Made by a program: the position numbers and the translations under genes. A stretch of 51,294 bases of DNA. Origin: Kordiimonas sp. Lineage in GTDB: Bacteria; Pseudomonadota; Alphaproteobacteria; Sphingomonadales; Emcibacteraceae. The DNA is taken from positions 1 to 51,294 of the forward strand of contig PADB01000005.1 of NCBI GenBank assembly GCA_002700365.1, given 5' to 3'. The notes beneath the pieces were generated by a model, which was not told the DNA's origin, searched no databases, and saw only the letters and a program-made list of their open reading frames with translations. Shown here one piece after another: positions 1 through 10,946 of the stretch (positions are counted from its first letter, which is position 1; each line of letters begins with the position of its first letter).

Positions 1-1
1 C

Positions 2-190
2 TTCAGCAATAATGGATGCATGGTTAAAAATGCATCACATAAGCGTCAGGATTCAGGTCCGCAAAACAGTCAAAAGGGAATAGACCCCAGACTGAAAGCG
101 CTTGTGACTTATCTGGCCGAATGGGCAGCGGAACAAGATTTTGAAGCACTCCGCAAACAAAAGAAGGATGCAGATACCAATAAAGGATAA
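2..190 (+). CDS. C-terminal part of a small protein upstream of a serine recombinase
   Basis: A frame open from the left edge of the window ends with TAA at 188-190, four bases before the ATG of the serine recombinase. It encodes about 62 residues of a charged, probably helical C-terminus (it includes ALVTYLAEWAAEQDFEALRK and ends in NKG). Small proteins of this kind commonly sit directly in front of alphaproteobacterial large serine recombinases, so the two are probably co-transcribed. The N-terminus lies outside the window and no function can be assigned. Confidence 0.6.
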   Translation, partial: FSNNGCMVKNASHKRQDSGPQNSQKGIDPRLKALVTYLAEWAAEQDFEALRKQKKDADTNKG

Positions 191-194
191 GACC

Positions 195-1934
195 ATGACA
201 ACTGTCGCCATTTACGCCCGATATTCAACTGATATGCAAAGAGATGCCTCTATTGAGGATCAAATTCGCATATGTCAGGAACGAGCTGAGCGAGAAGGCT
301 GGACGGTTTATCAGTGTTATACTGATCATGGTCAAAGCGGCGCGACATTATTGCGCCCAGGCATTCAAATGCTTCTTCAAGATGCTCAACTTGGTAAATT
401 CGATATTATCTTATCAGAAGCCCTTGACCGTATTTCACGGGATCAAGAAGACATAGCAGGTGCATACAAGCGTATGAACTTTGCTGGCATCAGAATGGTC
501 ACCCTTACCGAAGGTGATATTAATGAGCTTCATATTGGCCTCAAAGGGACAATGGGAGCGCTTTTCCTCAAAGACCTTGCTGACAAAACCAGACGTGGTC
601 TGCGTGGCCGTGTAGAAGCCGGTAAATCTGGCGGCGGTAATGCTTACGGTTATGATGTTGTCAAAAAGTTTGATGCAAGCGGCGAAGCCATACGCGGTGA
701 CCGCACAATCAACGAGTTTGAATCTGGCGTTGTGAAGCGGATTTTTAACGCTTACGCAAAAGGTCAGTCTCCCCGTTCGATAGCCAAAGAACTCAATGCA
801 AAAGGCGTAAAAGGCCCTTCTGGCAAAGGCTGGGGACCAAGCACTATTCACGGCAACCGCAAGCGCGGCACAGGTATTCTCAATAATGAACTTTATATCG
901 GCAGGTTGGTATGGAACCGCCTGCGCTATATCAAAGACCCAGACACTGGTAAACGTGTGTCTCGTCTCAATCCAGAGTCAGAATGGATTACGCAGGATGT
1001 TCCTGAGCTTCGTATCATCGACGATACGCTTTGGCAAAATGTCAAAGACCGGCAAAAAGGACAAAGTGCCTCCACATTTGGAAAAAGTGGTCCAGGTTAC
1101 TGGGATCGTCGCCGTCCTAAGTATCTCTTTTCTGGCCTTACCAAATGCGGCTCTTGTGGTGGCGGCATGGTGAATGTCAATTCAGAGCGTGTTGGCTGTG
1201 CCAATGCTCGCAACAAAGGCACTTGCGACAACAAACGCACCATGCGCAGAGAAGACCTTGAAAATATGGTTCTTGATGGCCTAAAAAACAATCTGATGGA
1301 GCCTGAACTGTTTGAAGTCTTCTGCGATGCTTATACAGCCAAGCTGAATGACTTGCGCATACAGAAAAATGCCTCACTGAACGCCGCGCGTGCTGAACTG
1401 GAACGTAATGACCGTGATCAGGAAAAGTTGGTGGATGCCATTTGTGACGGTGTTCCCGCCCACAAGGTCAAAGACCGTATGATAGCCTTAGAGGTGCGAC
1501 AAAAAGAACTGGAGGCGCTGATTGCAAATACGGACGAAGAACCTGTGCTGCTCCATCCTAATATGGCCCATGTCTATAAAGACAAGGTTGGTAAACTGAC
1601 TGAAGCCTTAACCGATGATAGCCGCCGCGCTGAGGCCGTTGATATCATACGTGGCCTTATCGACCAGATTGCCCTTACCCCTGTTCAGAAAGACGGCAAG
1701 GACAGCTTAGCTGTTGATTTAAAAGGTGCTTTAGCAGGTATGCTGCAACTGGCTACAGAGTCAAAAAGGCCACTCGATGAGAGTGACCTTAATGAGTCTA
1801 CAAAGTTGGTTGCGGGAGGGCGATTAACGCTTGATAGACCTGCTAACGAAGCCAATAAAAAAGACCCGCCCGAAGGCGAGTCTACAAAATTGGTTGCGGG
1901 GGTAGGATTTGAACCTACGACCTTCAGGTTATGA
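195..1934 (+). CDS. Large serine recombinase (resolvase/invertase family)
   Basis: About 579 residues from the ATG at 195, chosen because it gives the usual start of the resolvase domain (TTVAIYARYSTDMQ, with the catalytic Ser in YARYS). Order of domains: resolvase fold about 4-150, Recombinase domain about 180-300, zinc ribbon about 320-355 (KCGSCGGGM ... CANARNKGTCDN), then a coiled coil. It would catalyse site-specific integration or excision through a phosphoserine intermediate. The last 45 or so residues are odd: they twice contain STKLVAG and end in GVGFEPTTFRL, which is the translation of the antisense strand of a tRNA 3' end. The reading frame therefore runs through the old tRNA-fMet terminator into the attachment site of the next element. 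It lies outside the 49-kb element and probably belongs to an older neighbouring insertion. Confidence 0.88.
   Translation: MTTVAIYARYSTDMQRDASIEDQIRICQERAEREGWTVYQCYTDHGQSGATLLRPGIQMLLQDAQLGKFDIILSEALDRISRDQEDIAGAYKRMNFAGIRMVTLTEGDINELHIGLKGTMGALFLKDLADKTRRGLRGRVEAGKSGGGNAYGYDVVKKFDASGEAIRGDRTINEFESGVVKRIFNAYAKGQSPRSIAKELNAKGVKGPSGKGWGPSTIHGNRKRGTGILNNELYIGRLVWNRLRYIKDPDTGKRVSRLNPESEWITQDVPELRIIDDTLWQNVKDRQKGQSASTFGKSGPGYWDRRRPKYLFSGLTKCGSCGGGMVNVNSERVGCANARNKGTCDNKRTMRREDLENMVLDGLKNNLMEPELFEVFCDAYTAKLNDLRIQKNASLNAARAELERNDRDQEKLVDAICDGVPAHKVKDRMIALEVRQKELEALIANTDEEPVLLHPNMAHVYKDKVGKLTEALTDDSRRAEAVDIIRGLIDQIALTPVQKDGKDSLAVDLKGALAGMLQLATESKRPLDESDLNESTKLVAGGRLTLDRPANEANKKDPPEGESTKLVAGVGFEPTTFRL
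1794..1902. repeat. Tandem remnants of a tRNA 3' end and downstream flank
   Basis: Two near-identical stretches of about 25 bp (1794-1818 and 1878-1902) share GAGTCTACAAA, then TTGGTTGCGGG. They differ at two positions and are 84 bp apart. The second is the real 3' end of the displaced tRNA-fMet with its flank (read on the minus strand); the first looks like a decayed copy. Such a tandem pair is expected where successive elements have used the same tRNA end as a target. Confidence 0.6.
1857..1882 (-). terminator. Original rho-independent terminator of the tRNA-fMet gene
   Basis: Read on the minus strand, an 8-bp stem GACTCGCC / GGCGGGTC with a TTCG loop is followed by TTTTTT. It lies directly after the displaced tRNA 3' end (1890-1935), so it is the terminator that served the tRNA before the element inserted. 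It is now about 49 kb from the tRNA body. Confidence 0.8.
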
Positions 1935-1935
1935 G
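1890..1935 (-). other. Left attachment site: displaced 3' part of tRNA-fMet
   Basis: On the minus strand this reads from the anticodon stem-loop through the T arm to CCCCGCAACCA of an initiator tRNA. Positions 1917-1935 are identical over 19 bp to 51196-51214 in the intact tRNA at the other end of the element. The T stem differs (GTAGG here, GTCAG in the intact copy), as expected if this piece is the host's original 3' end and the element supplied a replacement. There is no 5' half here, so it cannot make a tRNA. Confidence 0.88.
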
Positions 1936-2052
1936 ATTTAAGTAAACTATAACTCACAACAATTCACATATCTATTTATTGTTGTTTTTCATATATTTAT
2001 AAAACTATCACTACTGTGGCTTATTGTCGTTTATTGCCATTTTTTATGGTTT

Positions 2053-2076
2053 AGTGGTCCAAATTTGGTCCAAAAA
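2053..2076 (+). other. Probable integrase arm-type sites, left end
   Basis: A 24-bp sequence containing two direct copies of GGTCCAAA (AGTGGTCCAAATTT followed by GGTCCAAAAA) lies between the left att core and the integrase gene. The identical 24 bp recurs at 51068-51091, near the right end, in the same orientation. Short direct repeats near both ends of a tyrosine-integrase element are typical of arm sites bound by the integrase N-terminal domain. Confidence 0.6.
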
Positions 2077-2140
2077 TGTTTGTGACGACCTTCATATGTG
2101 ATAGAGTGCGATCATATTCAAAGCATATGAGGACGGAAAT

Positions 2141-3259
2141 TTGGCAGTTATTGATAAACGTGTTGGCAAAAAAGGCGTGAGCTACCGCGCCCGCGTTCGG
2201 GTGCATGGCTATCCTGTTCAGGCAAAAACATTCAAACGCCTAACCGATGCCCAAACATGGGCTAAACGTATCGAAACACAAATTGCCGATGGTGAGTTTC
2301 GCAATGTCTCAACACAGGCCAAAAAACAAACCCTAGCCGACGTTATCAACAAATATCGTGAAGATGTGCTGCCCCATAAGGCTCCATCAAGCCAGCGGGT
2401 GGAAAACACCTATCTGAACCACTGGGAACGGGAACTGGGCAGCTATGCCCTCTCCTTCCTTACTCACGAGATTATCAGCAAGAAGGTTGCTGAGCTTAAA
2501 AACGCAGGCGACCAGCGCGAACAGCTTGAAGAAGGACAAAAGCCAAACAAGCCCAAGTCACCCAAAACCGTTAAACACTATCGGGACAATCTGGAAATTC
2601 TGCTCAACCATGCCCAAAAATGGGGCTGGCTCGGTGCAGCGAACCCCATGCAGGGTGTTGGCCGCATTACCAAGGCCAATAAAGAGCGTGTGCGCTTCCT
2701 CGATGATGATGAGCGTCAAGCACTGCTTGCAGCCTGCAAGGCCAGCCCGAACCCTCAGCTATATGCTGTAGTAGTCTTTGCCCTATCCACCGGCGCACGC
2801 AAGAATGAGATTTTAAAGCTGAAACTCAAAGACCTGGACCTTGACCGCCAAGTTGCCATCCTGCGTGAAACCAAAAACCGCGAAACACGCAAGGTGCCGA
2901 TTGTTGGTTATTTGAAAGATGTTCTTCTGGACCATCTGGAATGGCGCAAGGACTATGTGGCGGATATGGAAAATGGCTCAGACTTCATTTTCCCGCGCAC
3001 AGACGGGAAAGAGCCTATTGATATTCGCAAGGCTTGGGAAAACGCCCGCGATAAAGCCGGCATTGTGGATTTCCGTTTCCATGACCTTCGCCATAGCGCT
3101 GCCAGTTACCTCGCCATGAACGGGGCCAGCCAGCTTGAGATTGCCGAAGTCCTTGGCCACAAAACATTGCAGATGGTGAAACGCTACTCGCACCTATCTG
3201 AAGATCATACCCGCGATGTGGTCAAAAAGATGAACAGCAAGATTTTCAAACCCAAATGA
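2141..3259 (+). CDS. int: Tyrosine-family site-specific integrase of the element
   Basis: A 372-residue phage-type integrase. Domains: N-terminal arm-binding region about 1-60, SAM-like core-binding domain about 62-170, catalytic domain about 185-360. All catalytic positions are visible: R220 (STGARKNEI), K245, H314 and R317 (FHDLRHSA), H340 (LGHKT) and nucleophile Y349 (KRYSHL). The start is a TTG at 2141 preceded by AGGACGG at a good distance. The gene is 205 bp inside the left attachment site and reads away from it, with probable arm sites between. It should drive integration into tRNA-fMet and, with an excisionase, excision. Its stop is followed 12 bp later by the convergent end of the metal efflux operon. 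Confidence 0.93.
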   Translation: MAVIDKRVGKKGVSYRARVRVHGYPVQAKTFKRLTDAQTWAKRIETQIADGEFRNVSTQAKKQTLADVINKYREDVLPHKAPSSQRVENTYLNHWERELGSYALSFLTHEIISKKVAELKNAGDQREQLEEGQKPNKPKSPKTVKHYRDNLEILLNHAQKWGWLGAANPMQGVGRITKANKERVRFLDDDERQALLAACKASPNPQLYAVVVFALSTGARKNEILKLKLKDLDLDRQVAILRETKNRETRKVPIVGYLKDVLLDHLEWRKDYVADMENGSDFIFPRTDGKEPIDIRKAWENARDKAGIVDFRFHDLRHSAASYLAMNGASQLEIAEVLGHKTLQMVKRYSHLSEDHTRDVVKKMNSKIFKPK

Positions 3260-3271
3260 ATCGTATGAATA

Positions 3272-4171
3272 TTAGCCCCTCAGCAGCTCATGCTTTGAAC
3301 TGCAGTCACTCATTTCAAACTCTAGCGTGGAATGTGTAATTTCAAACTTGTCGTGCAGGACATTCTTCAAACAGATTTTTAACATATCCATATCAGTATT
3401 TCTCTCCATCACAACATGGGCTTCTAAAGCACTTCTATTTTCATCAAGTTGCCAAACATGGACATGGTGAACGCCTGCAACCCCATCAATATCCTCCATA
3501 GCTGAAATCACTTCCTGCAGTCTCAAGCCCTCTGGCACTCCCTCCATAAGCAGGTGCGTAACTTTCGGAATTTCAACACAGCCCTGATAAAGAATATATC
3601 CAGCTATGAGAAGGGTCATTACAGCATCCACCCAAACCCAACCATAAAGTAAGATAAGCGTGCCTGCGATAATAACACCAACTGAGGCAAGAGCATCTGT
3701 AAGGTTATGCAAGAATGCCGCTTTAATGTTCATGCTGTTCTTAGACTGACTGTAGGTGAGTAATGCAGTAATCACATCGACAATCAGAGCCACTCCAGCC
3801 ACAACAACAACTATCCATCCAGCGACTGGTTCTGGCGTTATGAATCGCATAACAGCTTCATAACAAAGATACAGACCAATAAGCACAAGCGTCGTAAGGT
3901 TAATCAAGGCAGCTATTGTCTCAGCACGCTTATAACCAAAAGTTTTGAACTGATCGGGTGGTTTACGGCCTATACGAATTGCAATCAATGCGATAAGAAG
4001 TGAGGCTGCATCACTAAAGTTATGCAAAGCATCGGCAATTAACGATAAGGAACCGGAAATGATACCTCCGATAATTTGTGCAAAGGTAAGCAAGATATTG
4101 ACGAAAGCCGCCCACCAGAGACGGCGCTCACCTATTTCAGACGGGTCTCTTTGATGGTGATTGTGTCCCAA
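3272..4171 (-). CDS. czcD: Cation diffusion facilitator (CzcD-like metal efflux)
   Basis: A 299-residue protein with six hydrophobic segments and the paired metal-site motifs of CDF antiporters: ALHNFSDA (TM2) and FLHNLTDA (TM5). A cytoplasmic C-terminal domain follows (about 205-299, with VHHVHVWQLDE). The N-terminus is short and His-containing (MGHNHH). It should exchange cytoplasmic Zn(II), Cd(II) or Co(II) for protons at the inner membrane. It starts one base after the stop of the second CDF-like gene and is the last gene of the czc operon. The family is certain; metal preference is inferred from the neighbours. Confidence 0.9.
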   Translation of the reverse strand: MGHNHHQRDPSEIGERRLWWAAFVNILLTFAQIIGGIISGSLSLIADALHNFSDAASLLIALIAIRIGRKPPDQFKTFGYKRAETIAALINLTTLVLIGLYLCYEAVMRFITPEPVAGWIVVVVAGVALIVDVITALLTYSQSKNSMNIKAAFLHNLTDALASVGVIIAGTLILLYGWVWVDAVMTLLIAGYILYQGCVEIPKVTHLLMEGVPEGLRLQEVISAMEDIDGVAGVHHVHVWQLDENRSALEAHVVMERNTDMDMLKICLKNVLHDKFEITHSTLEFEMSDCSSKHELLRG

Positions 4172-4172
4172 A

Positions 4173-4796
4173 TCAATGACCTCTCTCTAGTTCTGATAAA
4201 GCTTGCTGTGTTATTTTTATAGAAGATTGTAAGAATAATCCCGCAACAATGAAAGCCACGATGATGTCAGGCCATACTGTTCCTGTTGCAAAAACTCCTG
4301 CACCAGCTATCACCACGGCGATATTGCCAATGGCATCATTGCGACTGCAAAGCCATACCGATTTAATATTAGAATCGCCCTCGCGATATTTTAAAAGCAG
4401 TAACACGCTAACTATATTGGCCGCAAACGCTACAAATCCGATAGCCCCCATAGTCATCGGATCCGGTTGTCCAGCGAGAATGACTTTGTAAAGTGTCAAT
4501 CCAAGAACAAAGACGGACATAGCGCCCAAGCTTAAGCCTTTTAAAAGAGCAGCCTTAGCACGTAACTCTAGGGGCTTTCCAATAACCAGAAGCGTAATTG
4601 CATAAGTCGCTGTGTCGCCCAGGAAGTCCAATGCGTCGGCTTTCAACGCAGTTGAGTCAGCTACAAAGCCAGCAATAATTTCAACAAAGAACATCAGACC
4701 GTTAATGGCAACGATAATCCAAAGTATTCTTTTATAGGCTTCTGACGCGCCCTCAAATTGCACACCACTACAAGAATCTCCGCAATTACCGGCCAT
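4173..4796 (-). CDS. Short CDF-like cation transporter
   Basis: A 207-residue membrane protein related to cation diffusion facilitators but without the cytoplasmic C-terminal domain. The N-terminus has a Cys pair (GNCGDSCSG). Acidic metal-site residues appear in the first half (KADALDFLGD) and in the fifth segment (CSRNDAIGN), where the usual HxxxD is NDAIGN, an altered site. Short CDF-like proteins of this kind are common beside RND metal pumps. It sits between czcA and the full-length CDF gene in the same operon. It may move or sense divalent cations; the altered site makes transport of the same ion uncertain. Confidence 0.75.
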   Translation of the reverse strand: MAGNCGDSCSGVQFEGASEAYKRILWIIVAINGLMFFVEIIAGFVADSTALKADALDFLGDTATYAITLLVIGKPLELRAKAALLKGLSLGAMSVFVLGLTLYKVILAGQPDPMTMGAIGFVAFAANIVSVLLLLKYREGDSNIKSVWLCSRNDAIGNIAVVIAGAGVFATGTVWPDIIVAFIVAGLFLQSSIKITQQALSELERGH

Positions 4797-4843
4797 CTCA
4801 AAACCCTTCCTTTGTCATATATTTTCGCTTATAAAGAGTTCGG

Positions 4844-8014
<3,171 letters not shown>

Positions 8015-8034
8015 TTAATTTTTTATTTTATTTA

Positions 8035-9096
8035 TTAATGAGCATGTTCTGCTGTTGACTTCATAATGTCAGATTTGACTATAAAGCTTCCTTCTGAAAC
8101 ATAGAGCTCGCGCGGTTTGACACCTTGCAGTATCTCAGTAAAGCTGCCATCTTTACTGCCCACTCTTACAGGTCTAGGAAGATATGAGTTGCCCTCTTTA
8201 ATAAAGATTACATCGCCTAATTCTTCCATTTTCTGTAATGCACTATTTTTAACAGCTATTGGCGTTTCGGTTGTTGCAACGGTGACATCGCCCTCCACAG
8301 TCATGCCAGGTTTCCATCTAAAGTCTGGATTAGGTAGGACTACAATCCCAACCTGGGTTTGGGTCAACTCATCTGCTGTCGGAAACAGCATATCAAGCTT
8401 ACCAATAGCCCCCTCACCCCCTTCAAGGGTGTGAACAGCTATTTTTTGCCCACTCTTAACAAACGCATCATCGCGGGGAAAAATATGAAACTTTGCCCAT
8501 ACATTTGAGAGGTCAGCCACAACGAAGAGGCTTTTGTCCCCTGTTACATCACCTACGTTTGTATTCCTCTCAAGAACCACCCCATTGATAGGAGAGGTAA
8601 TCGTGTAATTCTGCAAACTTTCATTTGCCTCAACAACTGCTAGTGCCTGGCCTTTTGTAACGCTTTGACCCAGATTAACCTTCACATCACGGACAATCCC
8701 TTGAAAACGTGCGCGAACATCCGATTTTGTATTCCTATTGAGCGTTATTCTGCCTGTAAGAGGGACTGTTTTTTCGATTGTCGCTGGTGTTACGGCCTCA
8801 ATAACAATGTTCATCTTCTTAGCTGACTCAGGTGAAATCTCTGCTTTAGCATCTTCATCCTCATGGTCACCATGCTCATCTTCATGGTTTTCATGCCCAT
8901 CACCTCTTGCATCTTCAGCTTCATCATGATGCGATTCATCTTCATATTTGTGTTCATGGGTATGGTTTTCTACATCATGACTTTCAGTCAACTCATTATG
9001 ATTATGTGTTCTGTCACCCTCTGCAAATACTGCTGGCGAAATGCTAATAACCCAACAAAAAGCCAGGCTTAGTAAAATCATTAGATACTTTTTCAT
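8035..9096 (-). CDS. czcB: RND periplasmic adaptor, CzcB type
   Basis: A 353-residue membrane-fusion protein. It has a signal peptide (about 1-25), then an unusually His/Asp/Glu-rich stretch (about 27-85, with HNHNE-like and HEDEHGDHEDED clusters) that should bind metal. The barrel-sandwich hybrid halves follow (SDVRARFQGIVRDVKVNLGQSV and TSPINGVVLERNTNVGDV regions), then beta-barrel and membrane-proximal domains. There is almost no alpha-hairpin, as in short CzcB/CusB adaptors. It links the RND pump to the outer-membrane channel and may hand metal over. It is two bases from the end of czcC. Confidence 0.9.
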   Translation of the reverse strand: MKKYLMILLSLAFCWVISISPAVFAEGDRTHNHNELTESHDVENHTHEHKYEDESHHDEAEDARGDGHENHEDEHGDHEDEDAKAEISPESAKKMNIVIEAVTPATIEKTVPLTGRITLNRNTKSDVRARFQGIVRDVKVNLGQSVTKGQALAVVEANESLQNYTITSPINGVVLERNTNVGDVTGDKSLFVVADLSNVWAKFHIFPRDDAFVKSGQKIAVHTLEGGEGAIGKLDMLFPTADELTQTQVGIVVLPNPDFRWKPGMTVEGDVTVATTETPIAVKNSALQKMEELGDVIFIKEGNSYLPRPVRVGSKDGSFTEILQGVKPRELYVSEGSFIVKSDIMKSTAEHAH

Positions 9097-9098
9097 TT

Positions 9099-10379
9099 TT
9101 ATTCCCCTTTTATAATAGGGTTATTGTTTTGTATTAGATTGATGTGCGCACCCATCAAGAAGTCGATTTGGGCTTTTGCATTATGGAGCTTTAGTAGGCT
9201 TGAAAGCATGGCTCCTTGCATTTCATATAGTGTCCGTTGCGCATCTAGCAGCTCAAGGAATGAGAACCGCCCCAAATTATAGCCCTCCGAGGCCTGCTTG
9301 TAAGCGCGCAAAGCACTTGGGACAATCTGGTCCTCATATGATTTAACTGCCCGTGATGCCATGAGCATTTGCGCATAAACAGACTCAGCATTTTGCTTCA
9401 AGGATAAGTAATTTGAATTTGCTATGTTCTCTGCCTTAAAGCTTTCAGCTCTCTCACGCGCAATATTCCCTTGATTACGGTTAAACAATGGCAATGGGAT
9501 TGAAAAACTGGCTATAAGGGCATTGTTGTTTGTCTCGTTGAATCGGCGAAAGCCGAGACCAAGTTTAGGATTCGGAATGCCATTTGCTTTTGCTAAGCTA
9601 ATTCGGTTTTTCGACTGGAGTTTACGCAAATTAGAAATGACAGCTTGAGGCGAGTTTTCCAACCACTCTAGTAAGCGGTTTTTGAGGGGCAAATCCACGA
9701 CCTCTAAATCTCTGATACCTGCCCCATCCAACCGCTCTAAAGAGCCAGGAACCAGCATTTCAATACGTGCTTCAGCTGAAGTTAACGCCTCTACAGATGC
9801 CGCTTTCTCAATTTCAGCTGCCTGTTGCTCAATATCAACTTTCGTATGCTGAATATCAGATGCAGCAGCTGCACTAACACGTCTTTTTACTGCTTCATGC
9901 GTGCTATTCGCCAACTCCACACGTTTTTCTGCCAAAATTACACGCTCTCGCGCAACGAGTAGCTCAACATAGGACTGATGAATATCTGCAAGTATTGCCA
10001 ATATACTAGAAGCAGCTTCTTGGCGTGCTATCTGTAAGTCGTATCTTGCGACCCTCTTACGATGATATCTTTTACCACCAACTTCTATTTCTTGGACCAA
10101 GCCATATGTCGTTTCGGCAGACTGGGTACCAGAAAAAGTACCGCCTCCTGAAAAATTTTCTAATTCTATTGTTGCCTCAGGATTTGGTCTTAACCCCGCC
10201 TGCGTAAGTCCTCCTTTAGCAGAGCGTATAGATGCAATAGCCGCTCTAATATCAGGGTTACTTTCAAAAGCAGCTTCAAGCAGGCCTGAAAGGTATATTT
10301 CTTTATTTTCAGCAACTACTGGTGCGGGATTAAGCGCTAACACTGAAAGAAATAATAATATAAATATTCTGTACTTCAT
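9099..10379 (-). CDS. czcC: Outer-membrane efflux channel, TolC/CzcC family
   Basis: About 426 residues. After a cleavable signal peptide (MKYRIFILLFLSVLALNPAPVVA) come two repeated outer-membrane efflux domains with the long helices typical of TolC-like channels; GYNLGRFSFLELLDAQRTL near the C-terminus is a family hallmark. The start was placed at the ATG that gives the signal peptide directly (10379); a frame extension to 10409 adds ten Lys/Arg-rich residues. It forms the exit duct of the tripartite Czc pump. An 8-bp inverted repeat lies just upstream (10415-10434). Confidence 0.88.
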   Translation of the reverse strand: MKYRIFILLFLSVLALNPAPVVAENKEIYLSGLLEAAFESNPDIRAAIASIRSAKGGLTQAGLRPNPEATIELENFSGGGTFSGTQSAETTYGLVQEIEVGGKRYHRKRVARYDLQIARQEAASSILAILADIHQSYVELLVARERVILAEKRVELANSTHEAVKRRVSAAAASDIQHTKVDIEQQAAEIEKAASVEALTSAEARIEMLVPGSLERLDGAGIRDLEVVDLPLKNRLLEWLENSPQAVISNLRKLQSKNRISLAKANGIPNPKLGLGFRRFNETNNNALIASFSIPLPLFNRNQGNIARERAESFKAENIANSNYLSLKQNAESVYAQMLMASRAVKSYEDQIVPSALRAYKQASEGYNLGRFSFLELLDAQRTLYEMQGAMLSSLLKLHNAKAQIDFLMGAHINLIQNNNPIIKGE

Positions 10380-10414
10380 GAGTCGTCTCTTTTGCTTGAA
10401 CATTATCAATGCGC

Positions 10415-10434
10415 ACTAGCAACAAATTGCTAGT
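10415..10434. repeat. Perfect inverted repeat upstream of czcC
   Basis: ACTAGCAA, a CAAA spacer, then TTGCTAGT: a perfect 8-bp inverted repeat in the 119-bp gap between the small His-rich gene and czcC. No T run follows on either strand, so it is not a clear terminator. It could be a processing hairpin that separates the first gene from the pump genes, or a regulator site. Confidence 0.5.
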
Positions 10435-10498
10435 GATCCTTCGTCGAGCAAAAGGCTATTTATGAAGTTTTTATATAGATAAACGCTTTTGCCCTTAG

Positions 10499-10861
10499 TT
10501 AGGCAAAAGTACGAGGAGGGCGTTTTAGGCCAAAAGAAATCTCTTGAATGAGGAGATTTCTGTTCTCTAAAAACCTCTTATTGGTGTTTAAAGATACTGA
10601 ATATGGGTGATTTGTTAATTCGCTAAACATGTGTGAGTGCGCACAACCGTGTCCACAATGAGTCGCCGAATGGTCAAGATTCATTTCGTAATTGAGTGAT
10701 GAATCCTCCTCAACACTAGAGAAAGGCATCGCATCTTGATCTACGGCTAAACTCAATTCATTTACATGGTGCAGTTCATCAATAGAATGCACATCAGCAG
10801 CAGCTGAAAGACCTCCAGCCAAAACCATAACCGCCATGAGAATGTGCAATATTTTTTTCAT
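10499..10861 (-). CDS. Small exported His-rich protein leading the czc operon
   Basis: About 120 residues from the ATG at 10861. This start was chosen because a good promoter ends 7 bases before it; a longer frame to 10897 would overlap the -35 box. It has a signal peptide (MKKILHILMAVMVLAGGLSAAA), a middle part with SATHCGHGCAHSHMF that could bind metal, and a C-terminus with RPPRTFA. Small exported proteins with a late RGPP/RPP motif often head RND metal operons and resemble DUF2946-like proteins; the same architecture occurs at 22733-23128 in front of the cus operon. A role as a periplasmic metal-binding helper is inferred. Confidence 0.7.
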   Translation of the reverse strand: MKKILHILMAVMVLAGGLSAAADVHSIDELHHVNELSLAVDQDAMPFSSVEEDSSLNYEMNLDHSATHCGHGCAHSHMFSELTNHPYSVSLNTNKRFLENRNLLIQEISFGLKRPPRTFA

Positions 10862-10868
10862 CTTTACT

Positions 10869-10897
10869 ATTATAGGTATGAGTTTAATGTTTCGCAA
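10869..10897 (-). promoter_or_regulatory. Promoter of the czc operon, giving a near-leaderless transcript
   Basis: Minus strand: -35 TTGCGA (10892-10897), 17-bp spacer, -10 TATAAT (10869-10874). The ATG of the first gene follows the -10 by 7 bases, so transcription should start at or next to the start codon. The promoter lies just past the stop of copA, so the czc operon is transcribed independently of the copA operon. Confidence 0.65.
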
Positions 10898-10946
10898 GCA
10901 TTAAGTAATAGTTCAGCAGAAGCTGAGTTATTCTCTCATTCCCTAA

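Noticed and set aside
1745-1934. The C-terminal STKLVAG...FEPTTFRL segment as a functional recombinase domain
   Set aside because: It is the translation of tRNA 3' end and terminator sequence, so it reflects the position of the gene and not a conserved protein domain.
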